Shown: positions 24,364-32,275 of the stretch, piece by piece
Position numbering within the stretch: position 1 is the stretch's first letter
Layout: each line of letters begins with the position of its first letter
Source: Armatimonadota bacterium
GTDB lineage: Bacteria > Armatimonadota > Armatimonadia > Armatimonadales > Armatimonadaceae
Direction: 5' to 3'
Length of the DNA stretch: 39,981 nt
NCBI GenBank assembly: GCA_014380985.1
Contig: JACMIU010000073.1
Coordinates: forward strand, 1-39,981
Program-made: the position numbers and the translations under genes
The notes under the pieces: generated by a model
Told to the model about the DNA's origin: nothing
Database searches by the model: none
Seen by the model: the letters and a program-made list of their open reading frames with translations, nothing else

Positions 24364-25770
24364 TTATATAGCCTCCTTGAGTTTGCTCGGTGATAAGGGG
24401 GTGTCGTGCCGCGTTTGTAGCACGGCATCGTGTCGCGCCACAGGCGGGGACGCGAGTTCCGGTAAAAGGGCGCGGGCATAATGAATTAGCAGAAACGCTT
24501 CGAGAACTGCGTCGGCGGCTATCGCCCCGAACGCCCCGTTTTGCAGAAATCGCTCGCCCGCCCAGATACAAACGCCACAAACGGGAAACGCCAGCAGGGC
24601 GGCGATTCCGGTGACTTTGGCGAAAACCGCCTGTTTTCCCGCCGCGATAAGCGCGGTTCCGACCCCCTGCTGAAGAAACCAGAGAACGATCACGCATCCC
24701 ATCAGCCGAAGCACCGGGATACTTCCGGCGAATCCCACCGGGTAGCGCAGTAGGCGTAGCAACGCTTCAGGAAAAATAATCAGTGTCAGTGCGACGGGAG
24801 CCGCACAAACGAGCAGAAGCGTGACCATGCGGCGCACCGCTTGCGCGTAGTCGGTGCGGTTCCCGGCGTGATAAAGGCGCGTCAGAATCGGTAGCATCGC
24901 CCCGGCGACCGCCACGGGAATCATCTGCGCCGCTCCGGCAAATCGCTTGGCGAGACCGAACCAGCCGATAGATTCCAGCGTGGAAAGTTTAGACATCAGC
25001 AGTGCCGACGAGCCATCTCCGTAGATCGAAACAAACAGCATAGCGGATAGAAACGGCAACCCGGCGAGAGCAAGCGAGCGCAGTTCGCCGCGAGAAGCGG
25101 GAAGCGCGACATCGTTTGCCCTATCCCTGTCTGCCGCGCCCTCCGTTGTCGCCTTCATCAGGGTCACGGGCAGAACTTGCCGCACTGCTCGCCATGACAA
25201 CGCCGCCCCTATCAGTGTCACAGGCAGGTACACAGCGACAAACGACCAGAGCGGGGCGCGGGCAAATATCAAAGCGACCGTTAAAACCGACAGCACTATT
25301 TTTTCCACCAGCGATGCCACGTTTTGTTTCGGGAACTCTTCCAAGCCGCGTAGCACCGCCGCGAGCGATTCGGCGGTTTGTCCGGCGATGGTAGTAATTA
25401 GGGCGAGCAGAATCACCAGACGCACTTCGCCCGTGTAGCCGAGGATAAATGTCGCCGCTGTGCCGAGCGTCAGCACTATGAGTCCCATCAGCGAGCGAAG
25501 CACCACGGCGGTACGTAGCAGAGCGGTGGCACGCTCCGGGGCTTGCGCGATTTCGCGCACCAGTACGGTGGAGGTTCCGAAGCCGACGAAAACGCTTAGT
25601 AGCCCGGCGAATGCCCCAGCAAGCGTGAGAACGCCGAGGTTTTTTTCACCGAGGTACGCGGGCAAAAACAGTGTTACCGCGAGCGTGATCGCCCAAGAAA
25701 GCCCCTGCGTCACAAGTGTCGAGCCGATGTTGCGCCCGGATTTGCCGGGTAGAAGGGTGGACAGGTTCAT
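24364..25770 (-). CDS. Wzx-type oligosaccharide flippase
   Basis: 468 residues with about 12-14 hydrophobic helices of the MOP/PST family. It begins GRNIGSTLVTQGLSWAITLA and continues LPAYLGEKNLGVLTLAGAFA and FGTSTVLVREIAQAPERATA, the usual Wzx/RfbX N-terminal pattern. It flips undecaprenyl-linked repeat units to the periplasmic face. It overlaps the polymerase gene by 4 bases (ATGA) and is followed by the GT2 gene, so it is coupled at both ends. The Arg/Lys distribution is normal and no break in the frame is visible. Confidence 0.93.
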   Translation of the reverse strand: MNLSTLLPGKSGRNIGSTLVTQGLSWAITLAVTLFLPAYLGEKNLGVLTLAGAFAGLLSVFVGFGTSTVLVREIAQAPERATALLRTAVVLRSLMGLIVLTLGTAATFILGYTGEVRLVILLALITTIAGQTAESLAAVLRGLEEFPKQNVASLVEKIVLSVLTVALIFARAPLWSFVAVYLPVTLIGAALSWRAVRQVLPVTLMKATTEGAADRDRANDVALPASRGELRSLALAGLPFLSAMLFVSIYGDGSSALLMSKLSTLESIGWFGLAKRFAGAAQMIPVAVAGAMLPILTRLYHAGNRTDYAQAVRRMVTLLLVCAAPVALTLIIFPEALLRLLRYPVGFAGSIPVLRLMGCVIVLWFLQQGVGTALIAAGKQAVFAKVTGIAALLAFPVCGVCIWAGERFLQNGAFGAIAADAVLEAFLLIHYARALLPELASPPVARHDAVLQTRHDTPLSPSKLKEAI

Positions 25771-27293
25771 CGGGAACCTTTCGTGCTTGCGGCGGGCAGA
25801 GGGGTATAAACCCCGGCGAGCGAGCCGAGCCAGATTCCTGCGAACAGCATGGAACGGTAATTCGAGAGTTGCATATCATACAAACCGAACACGAGCAGCG
25901 CGACAAGCACACCCAAGCAAAACACGCCATGCGTGCGGATGAGAACAGGAACATCTTCGCTTCGTGCCGCCCGGCAACACAGGATAATCGCGGCGCACAC
26001 CATCACCCAAAACGCGACGAAACCGACCGTGCCGACGCGCATCCAGACCCACAGAATCTGGTTGTGCGGCAACAAATCCCACCACTCGTAGGTGTCGCTA
26101 ATATCGGCAATCGGAACCACGTGAAGCATTCGCTTGCCGTAGCCGTAGCCTTGCACCGGGGCAAGCCGAATCGTCGCCATCTGGTTAGCGTTCTCGGCAT
26201 CGCGGTAGATATTCGAGGACGCATCGCGGGCATCCGGCTCGAAGTTCGAGCGAATCGCACGGGCGGGCTGGGCAATAGCGGCTTCGCTGTTTTTGAAAGC
26301 CCCGTAATATAAAGGTCCAAAGCAAGCGATGGCGAGTCCGAACGCCGCGATACCCCGGCGGCAGTGTGGGAACGCCCGGTAGGCGGCGAGAAGCAACATT
26401 GGTAAGGCAATCAGTAGTGCGGCGGTTCCGGCGCGGCGGTTGGTGGCAAGATTTCCGGCTACAATAAGAGGCAGGTTCAGCCACAGAAACGTGCGTAGAG
26501 GGCGGTACGACGGATCGTTGGCGAGCGATAGCACGAAAAGTAGTATTCCAAAGGCGCAGAAAAAGAACGCTTCCTCGTGCGAGCCGACCCCCTGATCCGG
26601 GAGCGGTTGCCCGCCGAGAGTGACATAGCGGCGATACGTATACAAAAGCCCTTTCAGGCTAACGCACAGTGCCATAACCCAGTACAGAACCATCAGTTGT
26701 TTCGGCTCGCGTGTCAGGTGCAGAGCGACAAAATAACCGACGACAAAATAGAACTGGGCGCGTACCTCTTGAAGCGATAGTTTGAAATCGCCGCCGGTCG
26801 CCATGCCGTTCATCCAACCCCACAGCACGAAAAACAGATATAAAAGCACCGGCACGAGCAGGATTCCCCCGCGTAGGCGCAGACTTTTGGTGAAGGTGGC
26901 ACGCACCAGAGAGAAGGCTCCGGCGACGATTAACACCACTTCCGCCAAGTTGAGTGGAATCGCCTTAAAGTCTACGTGGGCATACACTTGAAAAATCGTG
27001 TTCACGTTCCAAAAGAACGGAACGCGCTCGGTGAGAGAGTCGGCGTACTCGGACGGAAACAGTTCAAATAAACAAACCGATGCAAATACAATATGCAAGA
27101 CGGCTTTTGTCGAATACCACAGCACCATCGGAATCAGCAGAAGCAGGATCAAAATTGCCGGTAGCAGGGCACTATCAAGTCCGAACGCGGTGTACGCCGC
27201 GCCGAGAAGCACGGTCAGCGCGGCGGAACCGACCAGAAAGGTGCGTTCGCGCCGCTTGGTATCCCCGGCGAGGGTGGCGATGTTTAACGGCAT
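25767..27293 (-). CDS. Wzy-like O-antigen/EPS polymerase (O-antigen ligase superfamily)
   Basis: 508 residues, about 12 membrane helices. The large periplasmic loop is marked by NFEPDARDASSNIYRDAENA and the Wzy_C-type pattern PVQGYGYGKRMLHV...LLPHNQILWVWMRVGTVGFV, with the conserved HNxxL/LxxxGxxG arrangement. It polymerises repeat units on undecaprenyl diphosphate at the outer face of the inner membrane. It is coupled to the flippase by ATGA. A palindrome CCGCTAC-G-GTAGCGG (27331-27345) lies 38 bases upstream of ATG 27293. Confidence 0.9.
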   Translation of the reverse strand: MPLNIATLAGDTKRRERTFLVGSAALTVLLGAAYTAFGLDSALLPAILILLLLIPMVLWYSTKAVLHIVFASVCLFELFPSEYADSLTERVPFFWNVNTIFQVYAHVDFKAIPLNLAEVVLIVAGAFSLVRATFTKSLRLRGGILLVPVLLYLFFVLWGWMNGMATGGDFKLSLQEVRAQFYFVVGYFVALHLTREPKQLMVLYWVMALCVSLKGLLYTYRRYVTLGGQPLPDQGVGSHEEAFFFCAFGILLFVLSLANDPSYRPLRTFLWLNLPLIVAGNLATNRRAGTAALLIALPMLLLAAYRAFPHCRRGIAAFGLAIACFGPLYYGAFKNSEAAIAQPARAIRSNFEPDARDASSNIYRDAENANQMATIRLAPVQGYGYGKRMLHVVPIADISDTYEWWDLLPHNQILWVWMRVGTVGFVAFWVMVCAAIILCCRAARSEDVPVLIRTHGVFCLGVLVALLVFGLYDMQLSNYRSMLFAGIWLGSLAGVYTPLPAASTKGSR

Positions 27294-27330
27294 AGCGTCC
27301 CCGCTTCGTCAAGGGGCGACACCGAACACG

Positions 27331-27345
27331 CCGCTACGGTAGCGG
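27331..27345. other. 15-bp near-perfect palindrome before wzy-like gene
   Basis: CCGCTAC-G-GTAGCGG is symmetrical about one base. It lies between the 44-residue membrane protein gene and the polymerase gene, inside the presumed operon. It may be an operator or a short hairpin with a tight loop. Confidence 0.35.
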
Positions 27346-27399
27346 TTCTTGCGTGGTTTTCCCCGACGAGTCGCGTATTGTCGGTAGCGCGTGATAATA

Positions 27400-27534
27400 T
27401 CATGACTTAAAAAAGTTATAAAGAACGACCAGCAGAATCCAAGCGGTCAGCCCCGCCCAAAGCCGGGGCGTCATGCGCGGCGCGAGCAAGCCGAGGGCGA
27501 GCGCGGCAAGCACGATGGGTAGCATGATATTCAT
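27400..27534 (-). CDS. Small two-helix membrane protein, 44 aa
   Basis: The frame ATG 27534 to TGA 27400 encodes MNIMLPIVLAALALGLLAPR, then MTPRLWAGLTAWILLVVLYN and FFKS. Two hydrophobic helices of about 16 residues are separated by a short Pro/Arg hinge. A basic residue follows each helix, which fits a hairpin in the inner membrane. No family is recognised. It lies 60 bases after the BY-kinase-like gene and 106 bases before the polymerase, in the same direction, with the same high third-position GC as neighbours. It is easily missed by gene finders. It could be a small accessory subunit of the polymerase or co-polymerase (inference). No clear ribosome site is visible. Confidence 0.58.
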   Translation of the reverse strand: MNIMLPIVLAALALGLLAPRMTPRLWAGLTAWILLVVLYNFFKS

Positions 27535-27594
27535 GACGACATCACTTTCGGGTTTTTCGCGGGCGCAGGGCGAGGCACCAAGAAAGAACGCACT

Positions 27595-28578
27595 TTATCC
27601 CCACCCTCTTTTGTCGAAACCACGGCTTAACCACTGCGGAAGCGGCGATTCCTGCCCATTCAGCACCACGCCGATAACGTTTGCCCGCCCAACGCGCTCG
27701 ATAGCGTCGGTCGCCACGTCTTTCGGGGTAACACCGGCACGTACCACCATCACCACGCCTTGCAAGTGGTTTTGAATCGGGAATGTGTTGCCGCTGGCGA
27801 CGCTCGGTAAATCCACCACAATCAGGTCTGCCCATGCCCGCGCAATGGCGAACAGATCGCCCATGCGCGGCGAGTGCGCGGTTTTTTCGGCGCGGCGCGG
27901 GATTTTGCCGGACGGGAGCAGATACAGGTTTTTTAGATTCTCGCACTGCAAAAGCGGAAGCGGCAAAAAGTTCGGTTCGGAATCGCCATCCCATTCCAAA
28001 ACATCCACCGCCCCATGCACCGGGGTAGCGATTCCGAGGCGGTGGCACAGCACATCCTGTCCCAAACCCAAGTCTATCAGGCAGACATTTCGGTAACTGT
28101 TGTGGGCGAGCGCGAGCGCGATATGCAGCGCGGTGGTAGTTTTTCCTTCTCCGGGGACGGCACTGGTGACGCCGATTACGGTGGCGGTGTTCGCCGTGCC
28201 GCGCCGCGCCGCCGCGCCGAACCGGGGCGCGGGCGTATGGCGCGATACATCGCCCCCCGCTTCGCGGTAGCGAAGCAGAATCGTTTCGCTAATCGTCGCC
28301 GCCTGCGTTCCGAGCAAGGTTTCCTGCACCGTGTCGGGATAGGCGGTAACGGCTTCGACGCGCACCGGTAGCGCGGCTTCGTGCGCGACTTCGATGGTTG
28401 TCACGGTTTGCTGTTCGGCATAGGAGCGCAGGTCGGCGCGGCGGAACGGGTCACGCACCCCGGCATCACCAAAGGAAGGCGCGACCGGAGAAGGCACGGC
28501 AGAGTGGCTTTCGGCGACTATACCGGCGAACGATTCTTTTTCGACGGGATTATTACCCGTGAGCGACGATGGCATCAT
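27595..28578 (-). CDS. BY-kinase-like P-loop ATPase with eroded Walker A' (CpsD/CapB-like)
   Basis: 327 residues from ATG 28578, which overlaps the Wzz-like stop (ATGA). A variable N-terminal third is followed by VIGVTSAVPGEGKTTTALHI (Walker A, about 134-145). The Walker A' reads VCLIDLGLGQDVLCHRLGI, where active family members have the (I/L)xDxDxR pattern. Walker B is LIVVDLPSV. There is no tyrosine-rich tail: the end is PQWLSRGFDKRGWG. It should pair with the Wzz-like protein as the cytoplasmic half of a split co-polymerase. Because the A' motif and tyrosine cluster are missing, it may be an ATPase-only or inactive partner. Functional kinase activity could come from the intact Wzc protein at 842-3106 (inference). 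Confidence 0.85.
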   Translation of the reverse strand: MMPSSLTGNNPVEKESFAGIVAESHSAVPSPVAPSFGDAGVRDPFRRADLRSYAEQQTVTTIEVAHEAALPVRVEAVTAYPDTVQETLLGTQAATISETILLRYREAGGDVSRHTPAPRFGAAARRGTANTATVIGVTSAVPGEGKTTTALHIALALAHNSYRNVCLIDLGLGQDVLCHRLGIATPVHGAVDVLEWDGDSEPNFLPLPLLQCENLKNLYLLPSGKIPRRAEKTAHSPRMGDLFAIARAWADLIVVDLPSVASGNTFPIQNHLQGVVMVVRAGVTPKDVATDAIERVGRANVIGVVLNGQESPLPQWLSRGFDKRGWG

Positions 28579-30194
28579 AGTTGGATCACTTCCTGCGGGC
28601 TTTGATTGCGTTGTGACGCGGCGGGCATATCCGACGGGTTGGTAGTGGGTTGCCACCACGGGTCGGCGACGGTTTTGCTGGCGAGAAGGTGGCGTGGATT
28701 CGAGATAACACGCACGGCGGGCAAGCACAGAACAACCGGTACGCCGAGCATTTTCTCCACGTCTGCCGCGTAGCGCACGGACGGGTCGGCGAGTTCGGCT
28801 CCTAAAATCAATCCCGACCCGACGATGACACCGAAAACCACTGTGCCGACCAGAATCAAGGCGTTTTTCTTGATGCCGTTACTGGCACTGGCGTACACGG
28901 TTCCGATAGGCACCAAAGTCGAGGTGGCGGCGACTTTATCTAAGTTCGCCTTGATTTGGGCTTGTTCGCGCCGCTTGAGCAGGTCTTCGTACTGCTCTTT
29001 CATGATCGAGTAATCGCGGGTTTTATCGGTTAGCTCGCGGGCGGCATCGGGCAAAAGTCGCACTCTTTTTTCGTACTCGCTGATATTTTGGTCGAGCAGG
29101 GCAAGGCGGGAAGTGTTGGTGGCTTGTTCGATTTTCGCCTGTGTGAGTTGCTCGGAAAGGCTCGTATATTCGGGGTTGGCTTGCGTGGTGGTTTGTACCA
29201 CGTTCGCACTCGCGCCGTTCGCGCTGCGTTCGCGCACACGCTCGGCGTTTTGTTCTTGCGCGAGGCGATTTCTCAGCACACGAATCTGCGCGTCGAGCGG
29301 CTTGATCATACTGCCATCGGCGCGGTAATCGCCGCTGAGCAGAGCGACACGACGCGCTTCAATGCTTTGCAGATTGGCAGCGGTCGGCGATTCGGCTTTG
29401 GGAGATTTGCTGGTAGTTTCTTCCAGAATCGAGGTCGGCTTGACCTGTGTCAGTCGCGCTTCGATGGCTCCGCGCTGAAGAATCGCGTCTTGCGAGGCGA
29501 TTCGTAGGTAGTCGCGCTCGGAGCGGAGCAGGGCGAGTTGCTCGATTTCGCCGGAGGCGGATTCGGGCAGTTGTCCGAAATGTTCGCGCTTATACTGAAT
29601 CAAGGCTTTCTCGGCGACGCGCATCCGGTAGCGATACGATTGTATTTGCGTATCAAGGAAACTCGCGGTGGCGATGGACTGCGCTTGGCGCGACGCACCC
29701 GCCTCCTCAACATAACCGCTCTGCAACGCACGGAGAATCCGTTCACACTCTCCGGCGTTGTCCCAAACCAGCGAAATCGTGAACACATCGTTACTGTTTA
29801 CTTGAACCGCGAGTTTGCTCCGCAGTTCGGCGAACCGTTTGTCGCGCACCCGTGGATCAACGCGCATGGGACGGGCGAGACGCGCATTTTTCAGCACGTC
29901 ATCAAGGAAACCGCCCGGCTCATCGTCGCGTAGCAGGTCGTTAAACCGGCTGACGTTTTGCTGGGCGGGGCTGATCCAACTGTGCCGTGTCAGTCCCAGT
30001 ACCGTCGCCACTTCCTGATCGGCAACTACCTGCGTGGAAGCGGAGGCGACGTAGGAAGCGGAGCGCAAATACAGGGCGACACCCACCAGAAGGGGCATAC
30101 CCAGCGTGGCTATCCAAAAAAGTTTTTGATGCCGGTAAAACGCTTCCAAAGCGCGGTGCGCTATAGAGTTTCGACCTTGGTGCGATGATAACAT
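28575..30194 (-). CDS. Wzz-like chain-length determinant / polysaccharide co-polymerase
   Basis: 539 residues. A membrane helix near the N-terminus (LFWIATLGMPLLVGVALYLR, about 25-44) leads a long periplasmic part rich in coiled coil (about 170-420: KALIQYKREHFGQLPESASG, YEDLLKRREQAQIKANLDKV). The second helix is ILVGTVVFGVIVGSGLILGA (about 445-465). A short cytoplasmic tail ends with PVVLCLPAVRVIS and is Pro/Ser/Gln-rich. There is no kinase domain; that is encoded separately by the next gene, in the split arrangement known from Gram-positives and XrtA loci. The 36-base gap to the Wza-like gene suggests one operon. Confidence 0.9.
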   Translation of the reverse strand: MLSSHQGRNSIAHRALEAFYRHQKLFWIATLGMPLLVGVALYLRSASYVASASTQVVADQEVATVLGLTRHSWISPAQQNVSRFNDLLRDDEPGGFLDDVLKNARLARPMRVDPRVRDKRFAELRSKLAVQVNSNDVFTISLVWDNAGECERILRALQSGYVEEAGASRQAQSIATASFLDTQIQSYRYRMRVAEKALIQYKREHFGQLPESASGEIEQLALLRSERDYLRIASQDAILQRGAIEARLTQVKPTSILEETTSKSPKAESPTAANLQSIEARRVALLSGDYRADGSMIKPLDAQIRVLRNRLAQEQNAERVRERSANGASANVVQTTTQANPEYTSLSEQLTQAKIEQATNTSRLALLDQNISEYEKRVRLLPDAARELTDKTRDYSIMKEQYEDLLKRREQAQIKANLDKVAATSTLVPIGTVYASASNGIKKNALILVGTVVFGVIVGSGLILGAELADPSVRYAADVEKMLGVPVVLCLPAVRVISNPRHLLASKTVADPWWQPTTNPSDMPAASQRNQSPQEVIQL

Positions 30195-30230
30195 AAAAAG
30201 ATAGATTCCTTGGGAAACTTGCTAATGCCA

Positions 30231-31529
30231 TTAGCGGACGAAAAACCCGGCGAAGGGCAGAAAACTCATCGCCTCGCGTAGCACGTTGGTGCGGTTCCTA
30301 CCTTGCCCTTTGGTCGGCAGGTACAGCACATCCCCCGTTAGCAAAACCACGTCTGCCGGGGCATCGCCTTTGCCGGGCTTGGTGTTGTTTTTCTTGTTTT
30401 TGATGCCGTTTTCCAAATTGATGGGAAAAATCTGCGGTTCTCCGTTCGCCGATAATCGCACCACGGAGGCGTTTTTCAGGTCGCATTCGGGCGTCGCCCC
30501 CCCGGCTCCAAACAAAGCACCGAGGGCGGTGACCGGTTTTTCGGGGTGCAGTTCCCGCGTTCCCGGCACTGCCACGGCTCCGATTACCGAGTAGGAAAGC
30601 GCGTTAAGTGGAATCAGAAGCGTGTCGCCGGGAAGGAGTTTTGGAACCGGGTTCGCGCCCACGGCTTTTAGAGTGCCATCTGTGGAAAGGGAAGACAAAT
30701 CCACGGCAATGGTTTCGTTCCCGCGCCGGATGCTCGCTTCGGCAAGTTTCGCACGGGGGATAATGCCCCCCGCTTCTATTAGTGCCGTCACTATCGAGCC
30801 ATCCGCGGGGGCGGAGACCGTGCCGGGTTTGGCGACCGCGCCCAAGATTTGTATCCGCGTTTTCGTGGCGTCTTTTTCGCGCACCAGTAGGACATCGCCG
30901 GGTTCGAGGCGATGGTTTTGCGTGGCGTCGGCTTCGCCCAGTAGGCGCACGAGATCCACCGGGGTCGCGGTTCCGGTCGAAGCGCGTACCAGCGTGGTTT
31001 GCACCCACTCCGGTCGGTCAATGAGAAGCCCACCGGCTTCCGCCAATAGGTCAAGAACGCGCCAGCCCTCCTCTAAAACAAACTTGCCCGGTTGCCGAAC
31101 CGCGCCCAGCACACCGACACGGGTGACAAGCCGCTTGGCGATAGTGACCGTAACCTGCGGATTGTTCAGTTCCTTTGACAGCCCGGCGCGTAATGCTTCG
31201 GCAAGTTCGGGAGCGGTGCGCCCCGCCGCTTTCAAATCTCCGAGGAGCGGGTAGGTAATCTTGCCGTCGGTTCCCACGCTGACGCTACGGGACAGTTCCG
31301 GCTTGCCAAACACCTCGACCGTAACCGTGTCCCCGGCGAGGATTCGCACCGCGACGACAGCCGCTTCCGCCACCGGCGATTGACCGATGGGAGCCACCGG
31401 CGATTGTGCCGCCGCGCCTGTGGAGACGCCCCAAAGAGCGACGCCGAAAACAAAGCAAATCGCGGACACGGGGCGAAGTGTGTTTTGACGGTTGATGCAG
31501 TTCGCGGTTAAGTTGGAAACAGTTTGCAC
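30231..31529 (-). CDS. Wza-like polysaccharide export protein with three SLBB-type domains
   Basis: 432 residues from a GTG start at 31529 (AGGGAG lies 10 bases ahead). The signal-peptide region is VSAICFVFGVALWGVSTGAA. The export domain (ILAGDTVTVEVFGKPELSRS, VGTDGKITYPLLGDLKAAGR) is followed by SLBB units at about 130-215 (VGVLGAVRQPGKFVLEEG), 228-300 (IQILGAVAKPGTVSAPADGS) and 320-385 (SVIGAVAVPGTRELHPEKPV). It should form the periplasmic and outer-membrane export channel for the polymer made by this operon. It heads the minus-strand export operon, behind a 15-bp leader hairpin (31560-31601) and palindrome copy C. No lipobox Cys is visible at the signal cleavage site, unlike classical Wza. 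Confidence 0.93.
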   Translation of the reverse strand: MQTVSNLTANCINRQNTLRPVSAICFVFGVALWGVSTGAAAQSPVAPIGQSPVAEAAVVAVRILAGDTVTVEVFGKPELSRSVSVGTDGKITYPLLGDLKAAGRTAPELAEALRAGLSKELNNPQVTVTIAKRLVTRVGVLGAVRQPGKFVLEEGWRVLDLLAEAGGLLIDRPEWVQTTLVRASTGTATPVDLVRLLGEADATQNHRLEPGDVLLVREKDATKTRIQILGAVAKPGTVSAPADGSIVTALIEAGGIIPRAKLAEASIRRGNETIAVDLSSLSTDGTLKAVGANPVPKLLPGDTLLIPLNALSYSVIGAVAVPGTRELHPEKPVTALGALFGAGGATPECDLKNASVVRLSANGEPQIFPINLENGIKNKKNNTKPGKGDAPADVVLLTGDVLYLPTKGQGRNRTNVLREAMSFLPFAGFFVR

Positions 31530-31559
31530 TCTCGTTTATCTCCCTGCGGTGATATTGCC

Positions 31560-31601
31560 GGATAGGTGGGGAAACAGCTCACCACGTTTTCCCACCTATC
31601 C
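31560..31601 (-). other. Long leader hairpin before the export operon
   Basis: The arms 31560-31574 and 31587-31601 (GGATAGGTGGG... and ...CCCACCTATCC) form a 15-bp stem including one G-T pair, with a 12-base loop. It lies 30 bases upstream of the GTG start and 20 bases from the ribosome site. No U-run follows. An mRNA-stability, anti-termination or translational element is possible. Confidence 0.55.
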
Positions 31602-31701
31602 ATTGTAAGAGAGCATGGTAAATTATTCCTACCGCTCAGGTTGTTGGTTGAAGTAGGCAAATAGGGGCAAATTATAATCGCACCGGAGATAGAACGGCGC
31701 G

Positions 31702-31719
31702 TCTATCGAAAGTTATAGA
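31702..31719. promoter_or_regulatory. EPS palindrome, copy C (before the export operon)
   Basis: TCTATCGAAAGTTATAGA has perfect 5-bp arms (TCTAT/ATAGA). It shares its first 11 bases with copy B (17238-17255). It lies 173 bases upstream of the export gene start on the minus strand. The rest of 31530-31918 contains the leader hairpin and no further gene. Confidence 0.55.
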
Positions 31720-31918
31720 GTGAAGAGGGGGTAAAGGAAATAGAAGCCTATAAGAACGCTTGCGACGGGATGCTTTACAACAAGACGTCACGCTCAAGTA
31801 CACGCACGTAGCATTAGGGAGCGACTGTTCAAGGGCATAGCATTCGTTACCCTGCCTTTTCGGGTATAAGAGCGAGGGGCGTTTTCCGATTCGGCGACGC
31901 CCGGCGCAGTACCTGACC

Positions 31919-32155
31919 ATGAACACTTTAACCGATACCGATTCCGTTGCCGTGGACTCCACGATGTTACAAGCCGTCGCCTATCATGCCGAAACGCAAG
32001 TTTTGACACTGACGTTTCACGATGGCGCGGTCTACGAATACGACGATGTGCCGCAGTCGGTGTACGATGAACTGCTGAATGCCGAAAGCAAGGGGCAGTA
32101 CGCCCATTCGCGGATTATAGACTGCTACCCGTACCGCAAGGTGCGCCGCCGATAA
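31919..32155 (+). CDS. KTSC domain-containing small protein
   Basis: 78 residues. The single KTSC-type domain shows VAVDSTMLQAVAYHAETQVL, TLTFHDGAVYEYDDVPQSVY and ELLNAESKGQYAHSRIID, all expected family positions. The usual Ser of KTSC (the SS/GS pair) is DST here. KTSC domains are found alone or joined to nucleic-acid enzymes and are thought to bind RNA or proteins; the role is not established. It is transcribed away from the export operon, so the 390-base gap is a divergent regulatory region. No ribosome site of quality is seen. Confidence 0.82.
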   Translation: MNTLTDTDSVAVDSTMLQAVAYHAETQVLTLTFHDGAVYEYDDVPQSVYDELLNAESKGQYAHSRIIDCYPYRKVRRR

Positions 32156-32275
32156 AGCCCGACGCCCACGCTACTGCGATACTGCGGTCGTCGCGTCAAG
32201 ATTCGCTTGTGCTACGATACCTGTTGCTCCCGAACCGCCGACCCCCTCGCTAAAAATCGGATAAAATAAACCGAT

